Part shown: positions 22,371-31,045 of the stretch, in pieces
How positions within the stretch are numbered: the stretch's first letter is position 1
How the letters are laid out: every line of letters begins with the position of its first letter
Assembly: GCA_012934845.2 (NCBI GenBank)
Contig: WNNJ02000663.1
Coordinates: forward strand, 47,301-111,300
DNA length: 64,000 nucleotides
Source of the DNA: Pomphorhynchus laevis
Lineage: Eukaryota > Acanthocephala > Palaeacanthocephala > Echinorhynchida > Pomphorhynchidae
Direction: 5' to 3'
Notes under the pieces: model-generated
The model's input: the letters and a program-made list of their open reading frames with translations, nothing else
What the model was told of the DNA's origin: nothing
Databases searched by the model: none
Program-made: the position numbers and the translations under genes

Positions 22371-23079
22371 GGAATTCTTTACAGGCAAACGTCCGTTTGC
22401 CTGTAAAGATTGGGATATGGAAAAGAACGGAATTACGAGAATGCAGAGCACAATACACAGTACGAGAATTGTCGAGAAAAGGAAGGTTGAGAAATGAAGG
22501 GGTACGAGAAGTTATAAGGCGAAAAGCAATGATAAGAAGACGAATTTGAACACGACAATAAATGGTAGGCCAATCAAGAGAACGACCAGGACGAAAACCA
22601 TGTTGCGAATTATCTAACAAGTTCGATGATTCAAGATAGGATAGTAATCGCCGATACAATATGCGCTCTAACATCTTACATACGACACTTGTAAGGCTTA
22701 TTGCTCTATAATTTTCAGGATTGTAATGACGATCTCCATTTTTGTGGACTGGCACTACAGTGGCGATTTTCCAATCTAATGGTAGAATTGACTTAGCTAG
22801 TGATAGTTGAAACAAATAAGCTAACGGTGAAGCAATAAATGTAGATAATATCTTTAGTATCTGGGGATGTAATCCATCCGGACCAGGTGATGAATGTCGT
22901 AAAGAATTTAACTCACTATAAACCTCCTCGGTAGTAACATCAAAATAACTTCGTGAATGGCTTACACGAGATTGCTGGTTAATTTCTGTGTTATTAGTTA
23001 CGAGTTGAAAAGTCGACGCAAACGTGTCGGAGGATTCACTTTTTTTTGGCAATTGCTTTGTCATCAGATGTGAGCTCAC
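22357..23079 (-). pseudogene. Chimeric RT reading frame (CR1-a fingers fused to L2-1 C-terminus)
   Basis: This 240-codon frame contains CR1-a RT blocks: SPGPDGLHPQILK, NYRAISLTSVVCKMLERILY and NSQHGFRPGR. Without a break it then reads the L2-1 phrase SLDWPTIYCRVQIRLLIIAF and SRTPSFLNLPFLDNSRTVYC. The join deletes everything between motif 2a and the thumb, including the Asp and YADD catalytic residues, so it cannot polymerise. Its 5' side is out of frame with the CR1-b endonuclease. Confidence 0.8.
22376..22409. repeat. Perfect fold-back hairpin at an element junction
   Basis: Arms TCTTTACAGGCAAACG and its complement, separated by a 2-nt loop (TC). It sits exactly where the decayed + strand L2 copy stops and a - strand L2-1 piece begins. 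Confidence 0.85.
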
Positions 23080-24208
23080 CGGTTTCCATAAATATAGAGT
23101 TAATCTCAGACGTAGTTGATTTTAATGAGCTGATATGTTTAAACAATTTACTGGGATATCTTTTTGATGATCGACAAAGATTGGAAACGAAGCACCTGCG
23201 TTTCTGACGTTTGAGTGCCGTAACTTGATTTCGTAATTCCTTGTAATCGATCCAAGAACAATTCTGTTCTTTAAATTTTTTGTAAATTTTGTCTCTTGTC
23301 TTAATCATTTGTTTAATCTGCGAGTCAAACCAAATGGGAGTTTTGTGGGATGTGCGCTGACGTTTTAAAGGGGAGAAGTAATTTAGAGCATTGATCAAAG
23401 TAGATTTGAAATTTTCCCAGCACTGATCGATGCCAATTTCATATGGATTAGGCCATTGAATGTTTCGAATAGCTTGCGTCATACTTGCGAAATTCGCTTT
23501 GAAGGGATTCAATTCGGGTTTTGCCGAGGGGGCTGTTCTAAAGAGACTGACAGAAAGCGCCAGCCTAATGACACAATGATCACTGTGGCCAATAGGGGGG
23601 CTGAGAGAGATTTCATCAATTGTGGGTTCCCCTCGTGATAAGCAGAGGTCTAAAATGGCAGATGATTGCTTCCTCCTTCTAGTGGGTTCGTGAATATGCT
23701 GGGTTAGATTGAGATCGTTGAACGTATCAAGGAGATTGGATGATTCAACATCACAACCATGTGTCGAAGTATATAGGTCCCAATTGACATGAGGCATATT
23801 GAAGTCTCCTAGGATAATGATCGGTGATAAGCTTGTTAGGTGATGTCGTAAAGAGATGTCAATCTTTTCAGTTGCGGAGCGCGGAGATCGGTAAAATAAA
23901 CCGATTTTTAGTTTCTGTCTATCAGGAGAAGATACTGTTGCCCACAGATATTCGTTGTATGAATCATCTGATACAATGCTGTGCTCGATGATGGTTAACG
24001 GTTGCTTGACGTATAATATAACTCCACCTCCTTTTGAGGCGGTTCGATCCGATCGTATAACAAAGTAGCCTGGGATTGAGATTTCATTATCAGATATATC
24101 GTTGTTAAGCCAGGTTTCACTCAATGATATGATGTTTGTGTTCATTGAATTAACGAGACACAATATTTCGTCAAATTTGTTGTACATGCTTAAACAGTTA
24201 GAGTACAT
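23036..24208 (-). pseudogene. CR1-b ORF2 N-terminal part: APE endonuclease and linker
   Basis: Open from at least 24208 (MYSNCLSMYNKFDEI; the frame is also open upstream). Endonuclease signatures are LSETWL, GGGVILYVKQ, GLFYRSPRS, LGDFNMPHVNWD, LDLCLS and GHSDHCVI. The linker PIWFDSQIKQMIKTRDKIYK follows. The protein differs clearly from the CR1-a endonuclease at 28700-27900, so it is another family. It ends by running into a CR1-a-derived segment at about 23041, where the frame is lost. Confidence 0.8.
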
Positions 24209-24279
24209 GATGGAAATATTATTTTGAGAGTAACGGCAGTCGTGTGGTGTCTCTGTTGGTGTTGAAATTGGATTGATGT

Positions 24280-25524
24280 TTACGTGGTGGATGCACGAAT
24301 CTGTGCGGCGGAGAGTGTCGATGGAACGCTTAGACGGATTCCGAGGCTGAATCGCGTATTTACCCTTCGCCGCACAACTTGAAAATTTTTCACAATTAGA
24401 TTTTTTTCACCGTTTTGAATTCTTTGTTGAAGCTCTTTCCTTGCCGATTTCAATCTGTTTCTATCTTCAGTGCTGAGGTCAGGTAGAAGTCTGATACTGG
24501 AGCCCCTTAACTTAAAGGAATTCTTGATGATTTGCTTACTAGTCTCGGGGCTATCAACAACAACTTTCAAAAGCCTTGGTTTGGTACTATCTTGTTTCTT
24601 CACAATGCGAAAGAGGTGTATTACCTGTCTATTTTGTTCGACTGATATTTCTGTTGGGAGAACAGTTGAAAGAACTTGCTTTACTGAATCAACATCATGT
24701 TTAATCCGGATGAGACTGTTTGGACTCGGTGATTCATTTAAATTTACAATGATAAAACATTTATCCCGATCGAATGTTCGGCGTTTATGTCGTTTAGGCT
24801 CAGATAGAATAGGTATATTGGGGTTATCAGTGTTGTTTACAGTGGATTTGGTATGATTTATCATTTGTTTTAGTGTTCCATCCATTTTATATAGACTATG
24901 GGTTGTTTGAGGACAATAAAAAGTTGGGAGTGCTGTGTGATGTGGTGCTTCTGTGTTTGTTTCCGGCCTTGGATGTGTTTTCTGAGTGATATGGAATGTT
25001 TGTTTCTGTGTATCCTTGTGAGAAATGATGGAATTCTCTAGATTTGACGAATCCAGGAAATCGGATTTAAGGTTAGATAAGGAAGTTTCAAGGGTTGTTG
25101 CCTTTACGATTCGCGATCTTGCATGTCCTCGTGTCCAAACTCGAGTAGGGGTAGATTTCCGGAATGTTGAAGTATCAGATGTTGCCGTTATGTTGATCGG
25201 AGCGATTTCATTGTCTAGTGAAGGTACTGTATCTTGCTCGAATACTTCACATGTATAAGGGATATCTGATCGTAATGGTTTATCAGTGTATTCGGTTAGT
25301 GAGCGTAGATCGTTAATAGTCTTATTTAAATTTGCAATTGCAAGAGCTGCACAGAAACCACAATAGAAATTGCGACTCGTCATTGTTTGAGAACTGTCTG
25401 AGGGGAAGCTTACTTTGGTCCATATCGTGCAGCCGTGAGAGTCACATGCCACTTCATTATCTGCGTACCTAACCGACTTTGTTGTATTGTTGTGTTTCGC
25501 TTGCTTGTTGGTCTTCTTTGTCAT
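24280..25524 (-). CDS. CR1-b ORF1: zinc-finger RNA-binding protein (414 aa, intact)
   Basis: A complete frame from ATG 25524 (MTKKTNKQAK). Residues about 25-65 form a PHD-like zinc site (ACDSHGCTIW, then YCGFCAALA), followed by a short helical stretch (NLNKTINDLRSL). The middle is Ser/Thr-rich. The C-terminal third is the conserved ORF1 domain of the CR1/L2 families here: DRDKCFIIVNLNES, HDVDSVKQVLSTVLP, LFRIVKKQ, RLLKVVVDSPETSKQII, DLSTEDRNRLKSARKELQQR, VVRRR. By analogy it binds element RNA and acts as a chaperone in the ribonucleoprotein. The frame is intact, but the element behind it is a chimera. Confidence 0.8.
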   Translation of the reverse strand: MTKKTNKQAKHNNTTKSVRYADNEVACDSHGCTIWTKVSFPSDSSQTMTSRNFYCGFCAALAIANLNKTINDLRSLTEYTDKPLRSDIPYTCEVFEQDTVPSLDNEIAPINITATSDTSTFRKSTPTRVWTRGHARSRIVKATTLETSLSNLKSDFLDSSNLENSIISHKDTQKQTFHITQKTHPRPETNTEAPHHTALPTFYCPQTTHSLYKMDGTLKQMINHTKSTVNNTDNPNIPILSEPKRHKRRTFDRDKCFIIVNLNESPSPNSLIRIKHDVDSVKQVLSTVLPTEISVEQNRQVIHLFRIVKKQDSTKPRLLKVVVDSPETSKQIIKNSFKLRGSSIRLLPDLSTEDRNRLKSARKELQQRIQNGEKNLIVKNFQVVRRRVNTRFSLGIRLSVPSTLSAAQIRASTT

Positions 25525-25560
25525 ATTTTTGTCATATAATGTGATATTGTACTGGAATTC

Positions 25561-25699
25561 AAATTTCCATCAATTTTTCAAACGGAAAATTCGTTATTGA
25601 ATAATGGATCCGACCAACAGATTTCGTTTATTGCGGTATCAATGGAATTTGATTTAAATTTAAATTTTGAGTTTTAAATTGTAAGAACTTTATATAATC
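25561..25699. other. Short spacer between two - strand CR1 elements
   Basis: AT-rich sequence between the 5' side of the chimeric element and the 3' tail of CR1-a. The exact element boundaries cannot be placed without more copies. Confidence 0.4.
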
Positions 25700-25724
25700 A
25701 AGACAATTTTAAATTCTTTAATCG

Positions 25725-25846
25725 TTGAAGTAATCGTTGTAATCGATATAATCGTTGTAAACGTTGTAATCGTAGCAATCGTAGTAATCGTAGTTTTCAT
25801 ATATAAAACTACGATTACTACGTAGTTTTATATATAGTTATACATT
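25725..25846 (-). repeat. CR1-a 3' tail: tandem ACGATTAC-type units and hairpin
   Basis: The tail is made of units of 8-9 nt such as ACGATTACT, ACGATTGCT, ACGATTACA. TCGTAGTTTT and its complement AAAACTACGA (about 25788-25815) form a hairpin. Short tandem repeats in place of poly(A) are usual at CR1 3' ends. Confidence 0.7.
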
Positions 25847-28726
25847 TTATATATAGTTATATATTTCCTGCAAAGAATCTTCTCTTTTTATCCACATGCT
25901 CAGCGCATTCTGGAAAGATTTGTACTGTGCCATAGACACGATCGAATTCGGCAATAGGTTCCATAGGTTTACCGCTCTGTGAGATAATCGCAAGTATCTA
26001 TGACATTTCCCGTGTGATTGCACAACAACTGATAAAGAGTGTCCTCTGTGGCTCGGGCGATCATTTAGAATAACGGATTCCGATGGATAACCAGGAAAAA
26101 CATGGATCATTCGCCATAACTGTAATAAATCATTGTACACATATCTCTTGTAAACTGAAGTAATATTTAGTTGGTTTAGTCTATCACAGTAGGCGATGTT
26201 CCGAAGACCAGAACATAGCTTGGAAAATCGGCGAAGAATCTTTTCTAATTGGTTTATTTCACCACGCGTAGAAGGAAAAGTCGCCGGCGAAGCATAATCA
26301 ATGATTGGTCTGATCAACGCCTTATATAATAGTGAGAACTGAGACGGTGGAAGCGAACTAAAGGTATTTTTGATCATGTAAATAATTTTTCTCGACATGT
26401 TGCAAATATTTTCAGTATTGAGGTCGGTTTTAAACGAATTCTGAACAATTATCCCAAGATCTTTTGTGTATGAATTTGTGGGAATAATCTCACCGCAAAC
26501 AGAATAATCATTTGGTAAATCACTACGACCAAATCTGAGGTGGACACATTTAGTAATATTAATCATGATTCCGGTCAGTTCGCTCCATCTATTAACCATA
26601 TTTATGTCATCTTGTAAGTGCTGCATATCGGCATAGCATGTAATGACATTCCATATTTTAAGATCATCCGCGAATGCTAATTTTTTACATTTTAGAGAGC
26701 GTAGCAAACTATTCAGAAATATGACGAATAATAATGGACCCAACACCGATCCCTGAGGAACACCCATTGATAAATTTGACGGTCTAGATAGACAATTTCC
26801 AACTCGAACTCTGAAAGAACGATCATATAGGAAAGCGTGAATCCATCGAATAATAGAAATTTTAATTCCGTAATCTGCAAGAGCCTCAATCAACATATTG
26901 TGGGGAACTCTATCAAAGGCCCGACTGAAGTCGAAATACACGACATCAACTGCATTACCCTGCGCAACTGCATCAACCCATGCTTCGCGTGCACATAAAA
27001 GATTAGACATGCAATAACGACCAGGACGAAAACCATGTTGCGAATTATCTAACAAGTTCGATGATTCAAGATAGGATAGTAATCGCTGATACAATATGCG
27101 CTCTAACATCTTACATACGACACTTGTAAGGCTTATTGCTCTATAATTTTCAGGATTGTGACGATCTCCTTTTTTGTGGACTGGCACTACAGTGGCGATT
27201 TTCCAATCTAATGGTAGAATTGACTTAGCTAGTGATAGTTGAAACAAATAAGCTAACGGTGAAGCAATAAATGTAGATAATATCTTTAGTATCTGGGGAT
27301 GTAATCCATCCGGACCAGGTGATGAATGTCGTAAAGAATTTAACTCACTATAAACCTCCTCGGTAGTGACATCAAAATAACTTCGTGAATGACTTACACG
27401 AGATTGCTGGTTAATTTCTGTGTTATTAGTTACGAGTTGAAAAGTCGACGCAAACGTGTCGGCTACATCTTGAGGCGATGTGATAAAGTTATCATTAATA
27501 CGAAGAGACGAAATCGCAGGAGGAATTGTCCTATTTCTACGTATGTGAGCCCAAAATCGTTTTGGTGCACTATGAAAGTCCGCAGCTATTGTCATTTCGT
27601 AGTTAAATTTTTTGCGTTTTTTAAGCTTTTCGAAAACGTTACGACAATTGACGTATTCCTGTCGATAAGTATTGTCCTTGCAGCTTAATTTAAACAGTCG
27701 GTTTCTTCGTCTTAGTTCTGATTTAAGTTCTCTATTAAACCACGGAGGATTCACTTTTTTATTTTTATGCACGATCTTGGTAGGAACGTATTTTTCTATT
27801 ATTTCACACATTGCTGAACGGAAAACCTTCCAACAATCTTCAACATCGTCGCTAGCGCCTACAAAGTTCATAGTCGATGCTGCTTGAAGAATTTTACACT
27901 GATCCGCACGATACCAACAATGCTTGAAGATTTTAGTTTCGACTTCGTCAATAATATTATTTGAAATCCCTGAGAAGTGAAAAAGCAATACACAATGATC
28001 ACTAACTCCTATGGGTGCTTCATGCATAATGTCACGCACATCTGTTAATGATTTAGATAAAATTAAATCCAACAAAGAACTTTGATCATTCATAATCCTA
28101 GTTGGTGCTGATACATGCTGAACAAGAAGTAGGCTATCTAACAGAAAATTCCACAAGTCATGATCTAGTTTATTAGAAGATGTTATTCCTGAATGAGGAT
28201 CATCCATATTGATGCTGGAAATATTGAAGTCTCCTAAACAGAGGAACCGGTCACCCATTGCTGCCTTTGTCAAAATATCTGAGAATTCCTTAGTGAGAAC
28301 GAAGCTACATGGAGATCTATAACATAGTGCAATAGTAACTTTATTTCTTACATGGGATAGACTCGCCACCATCAGTTCACAAGTACCATATGTGTCAGTA
28401 TAACATTCAAAATCGTCAACACCTATACATTGATCGACATAAAGTGCAACACCGCCTCCTCGTCGTACTTTACGATCAACCCTGATGATATAATACCCAT
28501 CCACAGCTACCATACTATCAGCAATATCATGATTCAGCCAAGTTTCGGTAACTGCAATTATTTGAGGTTTATATGTAAAGAATCTGTTCCGAAATTCGTC
28601 AATCTTCGATACTATACTACGAATATTTGTGTAAGCGACGTTAATAATTGGAGTTGAACATTTACTGGTTCTTGAGTTTATAGATAGTCCAGTAGGAAAT
28701 ATATCTAACGAGGATGGTATCAATAC
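25847..28726 (-). CDS. CR1-a ORF2: APE endonuclease + reverse transcriptase (about 958 aa, intact)
   Basis: The open frame begins right after the ORF1 stop at 28727-28729 and ends at 25847. No ATG precedes the endonuclease; the first codons are GTA TTG ATA. Endonuclease blocks are TNIRSIVSKIDEF, VTETWLNHD, RRGGGVALYVDQC, LCYRSPCS, LGDFNISSINMDD and GVSDHCVL. The linker PPWFNRELKSELRRRNRLFK follows. RT blocks are SPGPDGLHPQ, NYRAISLTSVVCK, QHGFRPGRYC, VYFDFSRAFDRVPHNMLIEA, MGVPQGSVLGPLLFVIFLNS and KLAFADDLKIW, with FADD as the catalytic box. The C-terminus has RAVNLWNLLPNSIVS. All expected catalytic residues are present, so this copy could encode an active enzyme if it is translated. Confidence 0.9.
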   Translation of the reverse strand, partial: VLIPSSLDIFPTGLSINSRTSKCSTPIINVAYTNIRSIVSKIDEFRNRFFTYKPQIIAVTETWLNHDIADSMVAVDGYYIIRVDRKVRRGGGVALYVDQCIGVDDFECYTDTYGTCELMVASLSHVRNKVTIALCYRSPCSFVLTKEFSDILTKAAMGDRFLCLGDFNISSINMDDPHSGITSSNKLDHDLWNFLLDSLLLVQHVSAPTRIMNDQSSLLDLILSKSLTDVRDIMHEAPIGVSDHCVLLFHFSGISNNIIDEVETKIFKHCWYRADQCKILQAASTMNFVGASDDVEDCWKVFRSAMCEIIEKYVPTKIVHKNKKVNPPWFNRELKSELRRRNRLFKLSCKDNTYRQEYVNCRNVFEKLKKRKKFNYEMTIAADFHSAPKRFWAHIRRNRTIPPAISSLRINDNFITSPQDVADTFASTFQLVTNNTEINQQSRVSHSRSYFDVTTEEVYSELNSLRHSSPGPDGLHPQILKILSTFIASPLAYLFQLSLAKSILPLDWKIATVVPVHKKGDRHNPENYRAISLTSVVCKMLERILYQRLLSYLESSNLLDNSQHGFRPGRYCMSNLLCAREAWVDAVAQGNAVDVVYFDFSRAFDRVPHNMLIEALADYGIKISIIRWIHAFLYDRSFRVRVGNCLSRPSNLSMGVPQGSVLGPLLFVIFLNSLLRSLKCKKLAFADDLKIWNVITCYADMQHLQDDINMVNRWSELTGIMINITKCVHLRFGRSDLPNDYSVCGEIIPTNSYTKDLGIIVQNSFKTDLNTENICNMSRKIIYMIKNTFSSLPPSQFSLLYKALIRPIIDYASPATFPSTRGEINQLEKILRRFSKLCSGLRNIAYCDRLNQLNITSVYKRYVYNDLLQLWRMIHVFPGYPSESVILNDRPSHRGHSLSVVVQSHGKCHRYLRLSHRAVNLWNLLPNSIVSMAQYKSFQNALSMWIKREDSLQEIYNYI

Positions 28727-29275
28727 CTAAGCAATTAACGGACCGATTGGATTCCAACGTACAAATGGCTTTCTTCGAACCACACGAAAATTTCTTATTG
28801 TCAAGTCCTTTTCACCAGAAGCATTCCTGGTCTTTAGCTCTTCCCAAGCTTGATGTCGCATCTTACGATCCTGAATGCTGAGATCCTTAAAGATTTTAGT
28901 AGTTTGACCTTTTAATTTATACCCTCTGCGTAAGATCTCGTTAACATTGTCGGACGATTTACATACCACTTTCAATAAGCGTGGACGTTCTTCATTTTTC
29001 TTACCTAACCTGAACAATGATTTCACTAGAAGAGATGAGGCTATAGATTCCTCACCTGAAGTAAATATTTTTGATAATACTTCCCGAACTCTACTCACGT
29101 CATGATCAATACGTAGCTGAGGCTCCGAAGAGTTAGATTCCGGTATATTAGCAAAGATTACGCACCCATCTCGGTTTTCGCCACGCATTCGCGCATTAAT
29201 ATCTAGCGGTTCAGTTAATGGTTCTTTATTCTGGCCTTTTCCTGTTTTATGTACGGAAAATTCTCCGACATTTGC
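28727..29275 (-). pseudogene. CR1-a ORF1, C-terminal part
   Basis: The frame is open from 29275 down to the TAG at 28729-28727. It contains the conserved ORF1 domain: NRDGCVIFANIPESN, RIDHDVSRVREVLSKIF, LFRLGKKNEERPRLLKVVC, KIFKDLSIQDRKMR, ASGEKDLTIRNFRVVRRK. The N-terminal zinc-finger part is missing, because the element is truncated here. An ATG at 29188 is internal and is not the natural start. The frame is shared with ORF2, so the only barrier between them is the single TAG. Confidence 0.8.
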
Positions 29276-29647
29276 AACACTGACGATTTAGACAGAAAAA
29301 AAATTTTAACAGCTTAAATACACATTTGAGATATATTAACATACAATATATTAACATACAATTATTACCGTCATCTACAATAAATAACATACAATCTAAT
29401 ATACATACAACGAGGAGAATAAAATCTCCTCGTTGTATGCAACACTGACGATTTTGCAGAAAAAAAATTTTAACAACACTGACGATTTTGCAGAAAAAAA
29501 TTTTTAACAGCTTAAATACACATTTGAGATATATTAACATACAATATATTAACATACAATTATTACCGTCATCTACAATAAATAACATACAATCTAATAT
29601 ACATACAACGAGGAGAATAAAATCACGAATCAAACGACTATATACAA
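29276..29647 (+). promoter_or_regulatory. L2-2 5' region: tandem monomers
   Basis: A block of about 140 bp (AACAGCTTAAATACACATTT ... ACAACGAGGAGAATAAAATC) occurs at about 29310-29430 and again at 29508-29629 in the same orientation. The short motif ACACTGACGATTTTGCAGAA occurs near 29276 (variant), 29442 and 29476. By analogy with other LINEs, tandem 5' monomers act as promoters upstream of ORF1. That role is inferred, not shown by the sequence. Confidence 0.65.
29404..29439. repeat. Fold-back hairpin between L2-2 5' monomers
   Basis: CATACAACGAGGAGA and its perfect complement flank ATAAAA. The left arm is the normal end of the monomer. The right arm is an inverted copy placed between monomers, a third snap-back type structure in this window. 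Confidence 0.8.
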
Positions 29648-31045
29648 ATGGGTCGGAAAAAACAAAAGTCTCAAGTTCCCAACCATGTTGCGTCCAACAC
29701 CGATGTTAGAGATGTTTCCAATGGATCTGAACAACAAGTCCTTTGCTCAAACAATGATTGTCACACGTGGGTAAGTATTTGGACTTCAGAATCCCAGGCA
29801 TCTTGCCTTGCAGACAACGAATTCTACTGTGGCTACTGTTCGGCTAAGATGATAAATACGATGAAGAGTGAAATAGAGAGTCTCAAGACAAATATATTGA
29901 AACTATCTGGCAATGCAGCGATGTCCACACATGCCTCTTCGTATTGTAATAAGTCTCAACCTCGATGCCCAATTCTCCCGCATTCGATTGCCTCTAAGAA
30001 TGCCAAATCTCCCATCTCTTCTACAGGTATTACTATACATCCTTCAATTTTGCCCAATCAATCAGCTCAATCTTCTGATGTTACTGTCATTGACCATTTG
30101 CAACCCAGTATTTCTTTTGTCGTATCAGATAAATCACCTTACATTTCTACCCCTCATTGCGTTTCTACGTCATCATCAGATAATCCATTATCAGATAATC
30201 TGAAGGAGCCGCAAATTGTATCGCAGCAAGATGGATTTTGTCAAGTTTATGATAAATCTACCGATACAGTGACGGAGCCGCAAATTGTTACAACTAATGT
30301 ATGTTCACTCCCCGACACCCCACGTCCCGTCCTTCCTGTCTCGTTTCTCAATAACTTGCATCCATCAATCAAAATCACCTCCACCAGCCTCCACTATCCT
30401 TCCACTCATAACCTTTCCTCACATCGCTTGCCACCCGCTTTATTATCATTATCCTCTATGTCTCCCGTCGTCAAACCAAATCCCTCCAAATCATCAACTG
30501 CCAGCTCTTCTATCGTGATCTCACCTACTCACGTCAGTCGTCCTCCTTTACGGAAGCGCTTTGCTTCTCGCGATCGTTGCGTCATTGTTACTAATATCAC
30601 GCCTTCTAACTCCTTATCTCCACAAGCACGTCTGGACCACGATGTTTCCGCCTTCAGATCCATCCTCTCGTCTATTGTTCCTGCGGATAAACCATCCTTT
30701 TTCAAGGACATTTCTCCAGTCGCATTCATCCGTCTAAACAAATCTTCTCAATCTAATCCTTCCCAGCCCCCTCTCCTAAAAATTGTTTTCAAGCATCGCT
30801 CTCACGCGTCTTCTGTCCTCTCTCAACGATTCAAACTCATGTCATCTTCAACCACTCGAATTTTCCCCGATCGCGCCCCTTCCGAAATCGCTCAAATCTC
30901 TTCAGCCCGCATCGAAAAACGTCGTCGCGAGGAAAACGGCGAAACTTCACTCGCCATCCGAAACATAGACGGAAATTTTCAAATTGTCCACACCCGTCCA
31001 AAAATTCGATGGCGCTCCATCTCTCCTATGTGTCTTCTCCACTAG
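29648..31045 (+). CDS. L2-2 ORF1: zinc-finger, coiled-coil RNA-binding protein (465 aa)
   Basis: The start is ATG 29648 (MGRKKQKSQVPNH). Residues about 32-66 form the PHD-like zinc site (VLCSNNDCHTW ... FYCGYCSAKM). A predicted helix or short coiled coil follows (NTMKSEIESLKTNILKLSG, about 68-86). Residues about 90-300 are Ser/Pro/Thr-rich and probably disordered. Residues about 310-455 are the conserved domain: RKRFASRDRCVIVTNI, HDVSAFRSILSSIVP, FIRLNKSS, LLKIVFKHRSHASSVLSQRF, RIFPDRAPSEIAQ, RIEKRRREENGETSLAIRNI. The last codons (KIRWRSISPMCLLH) overlap the ORF2 start. By family analogy it packages the element RNA. Confidence 0.85.
   Translation: MGRKKQKSQVPNHVASNTDVRDVSNGSEQQVLCSNNDCHTWVSIWTSESQASCLADNEFYCGYCSAKMINTMKSEIESLKTNILKLSGNAAMSTHASSYCNKSQPRCPILPHSIASKNAKSPISSTGITIHPSILPNQSAQSSDVTVIDHLQPSISFVVSDKSPYISTPHCVSTSSSDNPLSDNLKEPQIVSQQDGFCQVYDKSTDTVTEPQIVTTNVCSLPDTPRPVLPVSFLNNLHPSIKITSTSLHYPSTHNLSSHRLPPALLSLSSMSPVVKPNPSKSSTASSSIVISPTHVSRPPLRKRFASRDRCVIVTNITPSNSLSPQARLDHDVSAFRSILSSIVPADKPSFFKDISPVAFIRLNKSSQSNPSQPPLLKIVFKHRSHASSVLSQRFKLMSSSTTRIFPDRAPSEIAQISSARIEKRRREENGETSLAIRNIDGNFQIVHTRPKIRWRSISPMCLLH

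Larger units (their letters stand above)
22410..25560 (-). mobile_element. Chimeric retrotransposon (CR1-b 5' half, CR1-a RT piece, L2-1 3' piece)
   Basis: Read on the - strand, the element begins near 25560 with CR1-b ORF1 (25524-24280) and endonuclease/linker (to about 23055). It then switches near 23041 to a segment of about 450 bp that is almost identical to CR1-a (compare 22585-23040 with 27012-27455). At about 22580 it switches to L2-1 sequence encoding the RT C-terminus (22580-22410). All pieces have the same orientation, and the CR1-a/L2-1 join is in frame. A patch of about 15 nt at 23027-23041 matches a second CR1-a site (27743-27757). The fusion lacks the RT catalytic centre. Confidence 0.8.
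25700..29275 (-). mobile_element. CR1-a retrotransposon, ORF2 intact, 5'-truncated in ORF1
   Basis: The - strand carries part of ORF1 (from 29275), all of ORF2 and a 3' region ending in tandem ACGATTAC-like repeats (about 25725-25800) with an internal hairpin. The 5' side is cut within ORF1 at about 29275, where the L2-2 5' monomers begin on the other strand. ORF1 and ORF2 lie in the same frame with one TAG between them. Confidence 0.85.

Noticed and set aside
29247-29633. 128-codon - strand frame with repeated Cys-rich hydrophobic blocks
   Set aside because: It is the reverse strand of the tandem L2-2 5' monomers. The protein repeat simply mirrors the DNA repeat.
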